13,885 bases of DNA from Nitrospirota bacterium. GTDB taxonomy: Bacteria > Nitrospirota > 9FT-COMBO-42-15 > HDB-SIOI813. The stretch lies in assembly GCA_016214375.1 (NCBI GenBank), contig JACROQ010000045.1, positions 1-13,885 on the forward strand, given 5' to 3'. This document shows, in pieces, positions 7,178-13,885 of this stretch. The notes beneath the pieces are model-generated. The model searched no databases. It had not been told where the DNA came from and saw nothing but the letters and a program-made list of their open reading frames with translations. Position 1 is the first letter of the stretch; every line of letters begins with the position of its first letter. Position numbers and translations under genes: made by a program.

Positions 7178-8578
7178 ATGAAGATGCAGAGAGAGATTAT
7201 TCCTATAGAAGAGATCAAACAGACACTCAAGAAGACCAGAGAGGTCTCTGCGAGAGAGGCCGGATCTATCATCGAAAAGGCAGAGGGGCTAAAGGGGCTT
7301 ACCCCTGATGAGGCTGCCGTCCTGCTGCATTGTGAAGATAAGTACCTGATAGAGTCCCTCTGCAGGGCTGCCGAAAGAATAAAAGAATCTATCTACGGAA
7401 ACCGGCTCGTCCTCTTCGCCCCGCTCTATCTAACCAATACCTGCGTCAACAACTGCCTCTACTGCGGATTCAGGAGGGATAACCTGGACCTGGAAAGAAG
7501 GGTCTTATCCGAAGAGGAGATCCGTTCTGAGACTGAGACCCTGATCAGGGACGGGCATAAGAGGGTCCTGGTCGTTGCCGGCGAATCCCCTAGGGAATGC
7601 GGCATTGACTATCTCGAAAGGGCTATAAAGACCATCTACTCGACTAAGATAGCGCACGGGGAGATCCGGAGGATCAATGTCAATGTGGCGCCTCTTAATA
7701 TCGGGGAATTCAGGCGCTTGAAGGCCGCGGGTATCGGGACATACCAGCTCTTCCAGGAGACCTATCACCTGCCGACCTATCAAAGGGTCCATCCTTCCGG
7801 CCCCAAGAGGGATTATCACAACAGGCTCACGGCCTTAGACCGTGCCATGGAGGCAGGTATCGATGATGTGGGTATGGGCGTCCTCTTCGGACTCTATGAT
7901 TACCGGTTTGAGGTCCTGGCCCTGCTCTACCATGCCCAATACTTGGAGAGAAAGTTTGGCGTCGGGCCTCACACAGTCTCAGTCCCAAGGATAGAACCTG
8001 CCGCCTATGCCCCCATCTCTGCTAACCCTCCCCATGCTGTCACGGATGCGGACTTCATGAAACTCATCGCCGTATTGAGGCTGGCCATCCCCTACACAGG
8101 GATCATCCTCAGCACCCGCGAGAATGCAGGGTTACGGGACAGGCTCTTTCACATCGGGGTCTCTCAGATCAGCGCCAGCTCAAGGACATCCCCGGGCGGC
8201 TACACACAGGGAGAGGACACCAGCGTCTCTAACGGACAGTTCGCCGTCGGCGACCGGAGGACGACAACCGAGGTAATCAGGGATATCTCTAAGGATGGCT
8301 TTTCTCCGAGCTTCTGCACCGCCTGCTACCGGGTCGGCCGGACAGGACAGGAGTTCATGGACCATGCAAAGCCGGGGCACATCCAAAAATTCTGCCTCCC
8401 CAATTCCATACTGAGTTTCAAAGAGTATCTCCTTGACTATGGCGGAGAAGAACTGCGAAAGATCGGCGAGTCTTTAATAGAAAAACAGACTGCCGCTATC
8501 CAGGACACCCATCTCCGCAAGGCCACCCTCAAAAAACTTCAGGAGATCGAGATGGGGAAGAGGGATTTATACTTTTAA
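7178..8578 (+). CDS. hydG: Radical SAM tyrosine lyase HydG (CO/cyanide-forming hydrogenase maturase)
   Basis: This 466-residue protein is a full-length HydG. The family cleaves tyrosine to p-cresol and dehydroglycine, then converts the latter to CO and cyanide bound to iron, giving an Fe(CO)2(CN)-cysteine unit. The radical SAM cluster ligands are C89, C93 and C96 (CVNNCLYC). The auxiliary cluster ligands are C380, C383 and C406, exactly CX2CX22C, the feature separating HydG from ThiH. H265 in GVGPHTVSVPR matches the histidine that binds the extra iron in Thermoanaerobacter italicus HydG. Other family blocks are VNVAPL, YQLFQETYH, GVLFGLYDYRFE and ISASSRTSPGGY. The start could also be the ATG at 7184. 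In this window it neighbours a [NiFe], not an [FeFe], hydrogenase, so its products may feed that enzyme. Confidence 0.95.
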   Translation: MKMQREIIPIEEIKQTLKKTREVSAREAGSIIEKAEGLKGLTPDEAAVLLHCEDKYLIESLCRAAERIKESIYGNRLVLFAPLYLTNTCVNNCLYCGFRRDNLDLERRVLSEEEIRSETETLIRDGHKRVLVVAGESPRECGIDYLERAIKTIYSTKIAHGEIRRINVNVAPLNIGEFRRLKAAGIGTYQLFQETYHLPTYQRVHPSGPKRDYHNRLTALDRAMEAGIDDVGMGVLFGLYDYRFEVLALLYHAQYLERKFGVGPHTVSVPRIEPAAYAPISANPPHAVTDADFMKLIAVLRLAIPYTGIILSTRENAGLRDRLFHIGVSQISASSRTSPGGYTQGEDTSVSNGQFAVGDRRTTTEVIRDISKDGFSPSFCTACYRVGRTGQEFMDHAKPGHIQKFCLPNSILSFKEYLLDYGGEELRKIGESLIEKQTAAIQDTHLRKATLKKLQEIEMGKRDLYF

Positions 8579-8626
8579 TGTACCTTCTGACATCCTGACC
8601 ATTCGGCGGTCTATTTCTTTTTAGTC

Positions 8627-8654
8627 TTGACTTTCCTGCAGTTTCATGCATAAT
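8627..8654 (+). promoter_or_regulatory. Sigma70-type promoter upstream of the broken ATPase gene
   Basis: TTGACT (8627-8632) and CATAAT (8649-8654) are separated by 16 bases. The predicted transcription start is around 8660-8662, at the ATG (8662), again implying a leaderless or nearly leaderless message. No Shine-Dalgarno is present. Confidence 0.5.
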
Positions 8655-8661
8655 AGCCCAC

Positions 8662-9642
8662 ATGAAGCGTAGACTTCAGGATCAGATAAAGATGGACCTC
8701 GACCGGAAGATAGTCCTTCTGAGCGGCCCCCGCCAAGTGGGCAAAACAACGCTGGCCAGAGAGCTTTATCCGGACACCTCGGAATATTTCAATATGGACA
8801 GTGCGGAGCATCGCCTCCTGGTCCAGAAACAGGCCTGGCGCCGCGATTGCGATCTCATAATCTTCGACGAGCTCCATAAGGTCAGGAAATGGAAGAGCTG
8901 GATTAAAGGGATTTACGACACAGAAGGGGTGAGACCTCGTCTTCTTGTCACAGGATCAGCCCGGCTGGATGTTTACCGGAAAGGGGGAGATTCGCTGGCA
9001 GGCCGGTTTTATTCCTACCGTCTCCATCCCCTTTCTGTGGCAGAGGTCAAAGGAAAATATGCAGCCGATACAGCGCTCGAACAGATCATGAGGTTCGGCG
9101 GGTTCCCTGAGCCCTTTCTGAAAGGGAGCGAGGAAGAGGCCAAACGCTGGCGGCGGTCTCACGTCGACCGCACCCGTGAAACAGTGGATCGGCATGTTGG
9201 AAAGCCTCTATATTCTTTTTGTGGTCACCCCCTATTCCCGTAACATCGGAAGAAGCCTGCTCAAACAACCCAAAATCTATTTCTATGATACGGGCTATGT
9301 AAAAGAAGATGAGGGAGCGCGGTTCGAGAATGCCGTCGCCTGCGCCCTTCTTAAGCGTCTCCATTTCCTGGAGGACACGGCAGGCGAGAGGTGTGCCCTC
9401 CATTACCTGAGGGACAGGGAAAAAGAGAGGTAGATTTCTTAACAGTCCGGGACGGGAAACCGGAGTGGCTTATCGAGACCAAATTGACGGATATGGAGAT
9501 TTCTCCTCTTAAACATTTTTCCCGCTTTTTTATGAAAACCGCAGATTCGACTCTTCTGGTCAGGAATCTGAAAAGGGAACTTTTTCTTGAGGGCATTCAT
9601 ATCAAAAAGGCCAGCGGCTGGCTGCAGAATCTTGAGACATAA
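8662..9642 (+). pseudogene. Degraded AAA ATPase of the DUF4143 type, internal deletion plus frameshift
   Basis: The first part (8662 to about 9170) encodes an ATPase N-terminus: Walker A GPRQVGKTT (residues 19-27), Walker B LIIFDELHKVRKWKSW, and LLVTGSARLDVYRKGGDSLAGRF, typical of the ATPase family with a C-terminal DUF4143 domain. At about 9155-9176 the frame shifts. The next homologous segment (VKQWIGMLESLYILFVVTPY, then KIYFYDTGYVKEDEGARFENAVA) begins in another frame. The segment that normally lies between, judged at a few tens of residues, is missing, so a deletion is likely. A second shift occurs in the GGGAAAAAGAGAGG stretch near 9418-9431, where one A appears lost. The end (REVDFLTVRDGKPEWLIETKL to the stop at 9642) is the usual nuclease-like C-terminal region. 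The gene is not expected to make a working protein. Confidence 0.85.
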
Positions 9643-9697
9643 GGGCACTCACTATCTTTGAGTTATGGGGCGACCTCATAAGTCCCTCCAAGGGGGA

Positions 9698-9716
9698 TTC
9701 CCCTCCCGCAGGGGGA
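9698..9716 (+). terminator. Possible intrinsic terminator / alternative hairpins
   Basis: In the 192-base gap between the broken ATPase and the convergent repeat-protein gene, CCCCT (9700-9704) can pair with AGGGG at 9710-9714. The stem can be extended by two further pairs and is followed by TGTTTTCTT. The same CCCCT can instead pair with AGGGG at 9691-9695, giving mutually exclusive hairpins. I recognise no gene or RNA in the rest of this gap. Confidence 0.35.
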
Positions 9717-9834
9717 TGTTTTCTTACTTCAGCTCCGCTTTCCATTCCTTAGTTGAAAGCTTGTTCCACTCCCCTTCTGCTACGCTGGCATAACCAGGGA
9801 AGCATTCTCTCCCAAGGGCTACATTCATCGAACT

Positions 9835-11085
9835 TCACTTTTTTAACGAAATCAGCGCTGTATTCAGCGTGCCATCACCAAGGTCAATCCGGATCCGCCA
9901 GGTCCCTGCGGAAAGGGATTTGGTCCCAAGATTGAAGATATACTGATTCCCGGAACTGTCATACCGGAATGTGTTTCCCGTGTCCGCCGAACTGGTTGAG
10001 GTTACTTCCAGTTCTGTCCCGGTAATGCCATCGGTGACCTTGGCCAGATAAATCTTGGCCACTGCCGTTGAGACATAGACTCCATTGGCATCCTTCAGTT
10101 GAAATTTCACAGGAACGGTACTCCCCAGCTTGAAAATGCTGCTTCCATCTGGATTGATGGGTTGCAGCACGCCTGAAAAATTATAAACCACATTAAAGGT
10201 GGTCGTCTGCGAACTGGTATTCCCCGCCCGGTCGCTTGCACTCAAGGTAAAGGTGTTTATCCCCAGCTTGTTCAAGGTCACCACGTTACCGTTTGAAATA
10301 GGTCCCCCATTGAGCGTTGCCGCCATGTTTGTAATCCCGGACAGCAAATCGGAGGTGCTAAAGTTGAATGGCAGTGGATAGCCATAGAGATATGTGGATG
10401 TTAAATTCGGCATGGACAACATCGGTGGCGTCTTATCCAGACTAATCGTAACCGAGGTCGTGGCGCTGTTTCCTGCCTGATCTATGGCATTCCCGGATAT
10501 CATCTGCCCCTCACCATCGGATGCCACTGTAACCGGGTTCGGACAGGTCAGTATTCCAGATAACGGGTCAGAACAAGAGAAAGTGACAGTAACATCTGTG
10601 TTATTCCAACCGGAGCCATTCGGTTGGGGAGTTATAGAAGCAGTAATATGAGGAGAGGACTTATCCAGATTCACCATGACAGAAGTTGAAGCGCTATTTC
10701 CTGCGCGATCCACTGCTGTTCCTGTTATAATTTGACCCGCTCCTTCGCCAGTGATGGTTATCGGATCAGGGCATGTCGCAATACCCGATACGGCATCAAA
10801 ACATGTGAATCCAACCGTAATATTATTATTGTGCCATCCTGCTACATTCGATGTAGGTAAAACAGATGCCGTTATACTGGGAAGAGTCTTGTCAAGGTTG
10901 ATCGTCACAGATGTTGACGCACTGTTCCCGGTCTTATCAATTGCAGTACCGGTAATGACATGGCCTGCCCCTTCGGTATTAACAGATATAGGAGTAGGGC
11001 AGGTTGCAATGCCTGAGTCGGCGTCAGTACAAGTGAAGCTTACGGTAGCATCGTTATTGTACCAACCCGCATCATTCGGAGATGA
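9835..11085 (-). pseudogene. 5'-truncated secreted/surface protein with Ig-like repeats and a C-terminal PxKF domain
   Basis: The - strand frame stays open from a stop at 11116-11118 to the TGA at 9835-9837, but recognisable protein begins only at about 11085. No ATG, signal peptide or leading domain is present, so the 5' end has been lost. It encodes two and a part copies of a 76-residue repeat (GWNN..VT..F.C...SGI.TCP.P, then AGNSA.TSVT..LDK). Each copy has two cysteines that could form a disulfide. An Ig/HYR-like segment with DRAGNTSSQTTTFNV follows, then a final ~100-residue domain containing GSTVPVKFQLKDANG, the PxKF signature, ending GTWRIRIDLGDGTLN. Such proteins are usually exported and surface-associated. 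A GTG at 10908 could be taken as a start, but it lies inside a repeat and is not credible as the original one. The precise function is unknown. Confidence 0.75.
10432..11085 (-). repeat. Tandem 228-base coding repeats (two full, one partial)
   Basis: Full units lie at 10660-10887 and 10432-10659, each 228 bases (76 codons). A 5'-truncated unit lies at 10888-11085. Units end in LDK and contain conserved GW, F.C, TCP and AGNSA positions. The DNA has diverged between units, so this is an old duplication rather than a recent expansion. Confidence 0.8.
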
Positions 11086-11093
11086 AAAAAATT

Positions 11094-11220
11094 TTTCGAT
11101 GTACAGAAGGGGAGCTTACACCTGTTCGGTTACTACCGGCCTATCACAGCGGAGGTCTTCTTCAACTATTTAGATTGTGGAATCCTGAGACGTGAGGGGC
11201 ACACACAGGATAGTGGTTAA
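11094..11220 (+). mobile_element. Possible remnant of a transposase N-terminal region
   Basis: On the + strand, right after the A/T tract where the repeat protein ends, a short frame reads LHLFGYYRPITAEVFFNYL and continues DCGILRREGH before a TAA. The pattern of YRP, then EV, a spacer and YLDCGIL resembles the N-terminal part of IS91-family-like transposases (zinc-binding Tnp N-terminus, with FL.CG.L). It is only about 40 codons with no start and no downstream domain, so if real it is a fragment. No terminal inverted repeats or target duplications were found. This may be chance similarity. Confidence 0.25.
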
Positions 11221-11232
11221 TTCTGGATGGTT

Positions 11233-12303
11233 CTAATTTGATAATTTTACATATCGAGTGCCGCGACCACGTCCGATTCGCTTCACTTTGCCAAGTTTAA
11301 CAAGCCGGTCCAGCGCCTGGCGCACTGTACCGAGTGCAACGCCCGTTGCCGTGACGATCTCGCCTGGGGCCGCCTCGCCGATACTTGAGAGATATTTCCA
11401 CACCTCGTGCTGCCTGGGAGAAAGCAAATCCTCAACTTTTTCTTCCTCAAGGTATGAGAGCGCTTTGATAGCCTGTTTCTTAACTACGGAAAGAAAGAAA
11501 TTGAGCCACGGAACGATGGTACTGTGATCGGTCTTAAATGTTTCCTGCGATGTCCGGAGCGCAATATAGTATTCGTCCTTACGCTCCTCGATAATCTGCT
11601 CGTGCGACACAAACTGCACGAAGTGGTAGCCGGACCGGAGCAATAATAGATTTGTAAGCACACGGGAAAGGCGCCCATTTCCGTCTTCAAATGGGTGGAT
11701 TTTCAAAAACTCCACGATAAAATTAGCGATGATAAGGAGATGATGGAAGCGATTCTTTTCCAAAGCATCGCTTGTCCAGCCGGCAAGTTCCTGCATTTCC
11801 TTGGGAGTCAGAAACGCCTTCGTGGTCTCAAACATGATCTGCGCGACATTGCCATCCGGTCTGAGGACGCCGACAGTGTTCTCTTTTTTTTTGTAATTGC
11901 CGCGATGTGTATCATCCTTAGTAGAATATTTAAGAAGCTGATTGTGCAGTGACAAAATGATGCCCTCCCTGAGAGGTAAGGTCTGATAGCTATCGAATAC
12001 ATTCTGAAGCGTTTCGAGATACCCCTGCACTTCCTGCGAATCTCGATCAGCGAATTTTGATATCGTAAGGCCGCGCATGACCTTCTCGACCTCTTCGTCA
12101 GTAAGCTTAGCGCCTTCGATACGGGTTGATGCGCCAGCAGAAGTAATAAGCGTGGACTTGCGCAGGCTGGTGATCGCCTGAGGAGTCATCCGCAGACCAG
12201 CCCTGAACTCACCGCGACACGTGTCGATTTCACCCAAAAGAGTTACGATGTGCGGATCGGGATTTATTATGCGATGATCAAATTTTCTGATTATATCAGC
12301 CAT
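11233..12303 (-). CDS. Fic-family protein, class II, with C-terminal winged helix
   Basis: This 356-residue protein carries the canonical Fic motif HPFEDGNGRLSR (203-214), which catalyses transfer of AMP (or another nucleotide moiety) from a nucleotide to protein side chains, with H203 as catalytic base. An inhibitory helix motif (S/T)xxxE(G/N) is present as STRIEG (S59-E63-G64) before the Fic core, making it a self-inhibited class II enzyme. The segment HRGNYKKKENTVG (133-145) is the usual flap region. Residues ~285-356 form a winged-helix-type DNA-binding domain (LSPRQHEVWKYL, then GVALGTVRQALDRLVKLGKV). The ATG at 12303 has no clear Shine-Dalgarno but sits 33 bases below a good promoter. 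It is monocistronic. All key residues are intact. The target is unknown; autoregulation by its winged helix is plausible. Confidence 0.92.
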   Translation of the reverse strand: MADIIRKFDHRIINPDPHIVTLLGEIDTCRGEFRAGLRMTPQAITSLRKSTLITSAGASTRIEGAKLTDEEVEKVMRGLTISKFADRDSQEVQGYLETLQNVFDSYQTLPLREGIILSLHNQLLKYSTKDDTHRGNYKKKENTVGVLRPDGNVAQIMFETTKAFLTPKEMQELAGWTSDALEKNRFHHLLIIANFIVEFLKIHPFEDGNGRLSRVLTNLLLLRSGYHFVQFVSHEQIIEERKDEYYIALRTSQETFKTDHSTIVPWLNFFLSVVKKQAIKALSYLEEEKVEDLLSPRQHEVWKYLSSIGEAAPGEIVTATGVALGTVRQALDRLVKLGKVKRIGRGRGTRYVKLSN

Positions 12304-12310
12304 AGAGCAG

Positions 12311-12323
12311 GTTAAAAATTAAC
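12311..12323. repeat. Inverted repeat in the fic leader, possible operator
   Basis: GTTAA and TTAAC flank an AAA centre between the predicted transcription start (about 12336) and the fic start codon (12303). Its placement in the leader would suit repression by the protein's own winged helix, but this is inference and short A/T-rich repeats arise easily. Confidence 0.35.
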
Positions 12324-12340
12324 GCCATACTGCATATAGT

Positions 12341-12360
12341 GGATTATAGCGGATTATAGC
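12341..12360. repeat. Tandem decamer duplication in the fic promoter
   Basis: GGATTATAGC occurs twice head to tail (12341-12350 and 12351-12360), and a weaker third copy (GCATATAGT, 12332-12340) adjoins. Each perfect copy contains a -10 hexamer on the - strand. The repeats may be regulator-binding sites or slippage-prone promoter DNA. Confidence 0.7.
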
Positions 12361-12371
12361 GGCAAATACAA
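12343..12371 (-). promoter_or_regulatory. Sigma70-type promoter for the fic gene
   Basis: Read on the - strand, TTGTAT (12371-12366) precedes a perfect TATAAT (12348-12343) with a 17-base spacer. A second TATAAT (12358-12353) lies within the spacer because the decamer GGATTATAGC is duplicated in tandem. The predicted leader is about 33 bases. Confidence 0.6.
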
Positions 12372-12395
12372 GGCTACCAAGGCAGCGACCTTCTT

Positions 12396-13260
12396 CTATC
12401 TCTCTTCCTGGACGATCTGCCCCTGGGCGGCCAGGTAGTTGCCAATATAGGTCTCATAGACCACGCCGTTGTCCGTGCTGTACACCTTTCCCTTGTAGGG
12501 GGTCTTTACCGCCACCAGCCGCCGCCGGATGGTCTCGCCTATGAATCTCAGATCGCCTTCGATGTCCTTGCCGGCCTGCCGGCCTGCCGGCTGGATCATA
12601 AGGGTGCCGCTCATCTCCTTGGCCTCAGTCAGGGTAAACGCCCCTGCGATATACTTAATCTTCGATCAGTATCCTCTTCTGCTGGGCCTCAAAGAGGTTG
12701 GAGAGGTGGTCGTTCACATTATCATCCCACAGCCTGACGCCGGCATTTTTCCACTCCTTGATCATAGGAGAGACAGACTTGTCTGCCTTTACAATATCCG
12801 CTGTGTTCTTGTGGCGCTTCAGGAGGTCCACGATTGTCTCCTTCTTGCTCCCGATAAATACCCACCCATCCCACAGGGCATAGGACGACAGCATCTTTTT
12901 ATCAGGGGGTTTGTTCGGATTGTAAACAACCTTTCCTCCATGGGGACCTGCAACAACCTTGGCGCCCCCCCCTCCGGATATCTCCTCCAGATAGGGTGAG
13001 AGACGTGAGGTCTTATCTATCTTGCCCACCCTTGCGGCCAGCACAGGGATATCGTCAGCAGAATCGTATATGACATAAAAGATCGCCGGGAGCGCCGGGA
13101 TGATCGTCTCCCCCCTAACGGTAAATCGAAGGTATTTAAGCACAAAGTTCTGCACGCCGGGCTTACCCTTATTAAACTCAAAGGTCAGGGCAGAGGACTC
13201 TCCACCCATAACCATAAATAAAACCGGGATAAGGACGAGTATCATAACCACCCTTCTCAC
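12396..13260 (-). pseudogene. Exported protein gene split by a one-base frameshift (possibly DUF3352-like)
   Basis: The first 201 codons (13260-12655) begin with a GTG in a 4-base overlap with the preceding stop and encode a signal peptide: MRR, a hydrophobic core VVMILVLIPVLFMVMG, and a likely cleavage after ESSA. The exported part includes ALWDGWVFIGSKKETIVDLL and ends RILIED. The stop TAA at 12657-12655 lies in GATTAAG. One base removed from the TT would continue into an open frame reading KYIAGAFTLTEAKEMSGTLM and onward to the TAG at 12396-12398, about 86 more residues with protein-like composition. I therefore read this as one gene broken by a one-base insertion or a sequencing error. 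If not, the second piece (ATG 12614) is a separate 72-residue gene. The layout resembles DUF3352-type proteins, tentatively. Its function is unknown. Confidence 0.55.
12569..12592. repeat. Octamer tandem repeat within the split exported-protein gene
   Basis: TGCCGGCC is repeated at 12569-12576 and 12577-12584, and imperfectly at 12585-12592 (last base T). It encodes the QPAGRQAGK stretch on the - strand. A change in copy number would alter the frame, so this is a potential slippage site. Confidence 0.7.
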
Positions 13261-13885
13261 TGTTTCCCTCCATTAAGATGCACGATCATTTGCGCCATGA
13301 TCTTACTCTCCTCTCTGCGGATCGTCCTCCCGGTCTTGAGATCATGGGTAGAAAGGAATCTATCCAGGAGGTCCAGCAGATAACCAACGTCACCCTCTAC
13401 CCCCTCCATGTCACCCCCCTCACGGACACCCAGAACTATCTCAGCCGCCAGAGAGTTATCCCCTGCATATCTTACCATAAGTGTCCCGTCCGTAAGACTG
13501 CCTGCAGAGGGGAGGAGCAGAAACCCTATCTCCTCTTCCAACCCCTTAATCACCTTCTCAAACGCCATCTCTTTATTGGAAAATGACAGAGATAGAATGT
13601 TCTTCTCCGGACTGAGCGCCGAAGGCAGACCAGCCCCGCTGTCCGCAACGGATCCGGGGATCTTCTGACTGAGGGTCTCCCCCTCGGCCACGAATAACGT
13701 CCCGGCATCCTGATAGACCAGGAATTTACGGCCCGAAGGGGTCCTGATGGTATTCTCCCCCTCTACGGCCCCGAACCCTCTGTACTGGATCTGTCTCATG
13801 ATAACCCCGTGCAGGGCCTTGAAGAGCCTTGACCTCCACCCAAGGTCAACAGCCATGACCCAGCCGCCCCCTTCTTTACTGCTGA
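13257..13885 (-). CDS. Unknown protein upstream of the exported-protein gene, probably 5'-incomplete
   Basis: The - strand frame is open from the window edge to the TGA at 13257-13259. An ATG at 13856 would give 199 residues, but the frame continues to the edge as SSKEGGGWVMAVDLGWRSRL, and the hydrophobic WVMAVDLG strand reads like the interior of a domain. The true start is therefore probably outside the window. Later segments include GRKFLVYQDAGTLFVAEGE, LSLSFSNKEMAFEKVIKGL, GTLMVRYAGDNSLAAEIVLG and a charged C-terminus. I do not recognise the family with confidence. The alternating strands and the 'GTLMVRYAG' segment are reminiscent of DUF3352-like proteins, as is its downstream partner. 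The stop overlaps the next gene's GTG by 4 bases, so the two are cotranscribed and probably work together. Confidence 0.6.
   Translation of the reverse strand, partial: SSKEGGGWVMAVDLGWRSRLFKALHGVIMRQIQYRGFGAVEGENTIRTPSGRKFLVYQDAGTLFVAEGETLSQKIPGSVADSGAGLPSALSPEKNILSLSFSNKEMAFEKVIKGLEEEIGFLLLPSAGSLTDGTLMVRYAGDNSLAAEIVLGVREGGDMEGVEGDVGYLLDLLDRFLSTHDLKTGRTIRREESKIMAQMIVHLNGGKQ

Noticed and set aside
8596..8625. Intrinsic terminator after hydG (GACC...GGTC followed by T-rich sequence)
   Set aside because: The stem is only four base pairs with a seven-base loop; too weak to call.
9418..9431. Programmed -1 ribosomal frameshift in the ATPase at the A-run
   Set aside because: The run does not form a proper slippery heptamer in the incoming frame, and the gene already carries a separate central deletion, so decay or sequencing error is the simpler reading.
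9753..9935. Small + strand open frame of 60 codons after the ATPase remnant
   Set aside because: It overlaps the C-terminus of the convergent PxKF-domain gene and shows no ribosome binding site or recognisable sequence.
10432..11085. CRISPR-like array
   Set aside because: The repeats are 228 bases long, diverged and in a continuous reading frame, so they are protein-domain repeats, not direct repeats with spacers.

Overview
The window is bacterial DNA of moderate GC with closely packed genes, purine-rich Shine-Dalgarno-like stretches and sigma70-type promoters. Its content (group 3b [NiFe] hydrogenase, two radical-SAM hydrogenase maturases, glycogen phosphorylase) suggests an anaerobic or fermentative lineage. 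I cannot name the phylum from the sequence alone.

Left part (1-8578, all + strand). The 3' end of an alpha-glucan phosphorylase gene is followed by a promoter. Then comes a compact operon for a four-subunit soluble group 3b [NiFe] hydrogenase (sulfhydrogenase type; iron-sulfur beta, flavin gamma, [NiFe] small and large subunits), the cognate C-terminal maturation protease and a lone cyclic-nucleotide-binding-fold protein. Next is a gene fusing an N-terminal HypC domain ([NiFe] assembly chaperone) to a HydE-like radical SAM enzyme ([FeFe] maturation), then a complete HydG-type tyrosine lyase (CO/cyanide synthesis). No [FeFe] hydrogenase, HydF, or HypA/B/D/E/F is present here. The arrangement suggests a hybrid maturation route in which HydG and HypC-HydE make or deliver the Fe(CO)(CN)2 group of the adjacent [NiFe] enzyme. 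This is an inference and the main point of interest.

Middle part (8579-11232) is a decayed, accessory stretch. It holds a broken DUF4143-type AAA ATPase gene with an internal deletion and a frameshift. A convergent, 5'-truncated gene for a secreted protein with Ig-like repeats and a PxKF domain follows, ending abruptly at an A/T tract beside a possible transposase remnant.

Right part (11233-13885, - strand). A complete Fic-family protein gene with an N-terminal inhibitory motif and C-terminal winged helix has a clear promoter and small repeats upstream. Upstream of it lie two overlapping genes of an exported-protein operon (possibly DUF3352-like). The distal one is split by a one-base frameshift, and the proximal one runs off the window edge.
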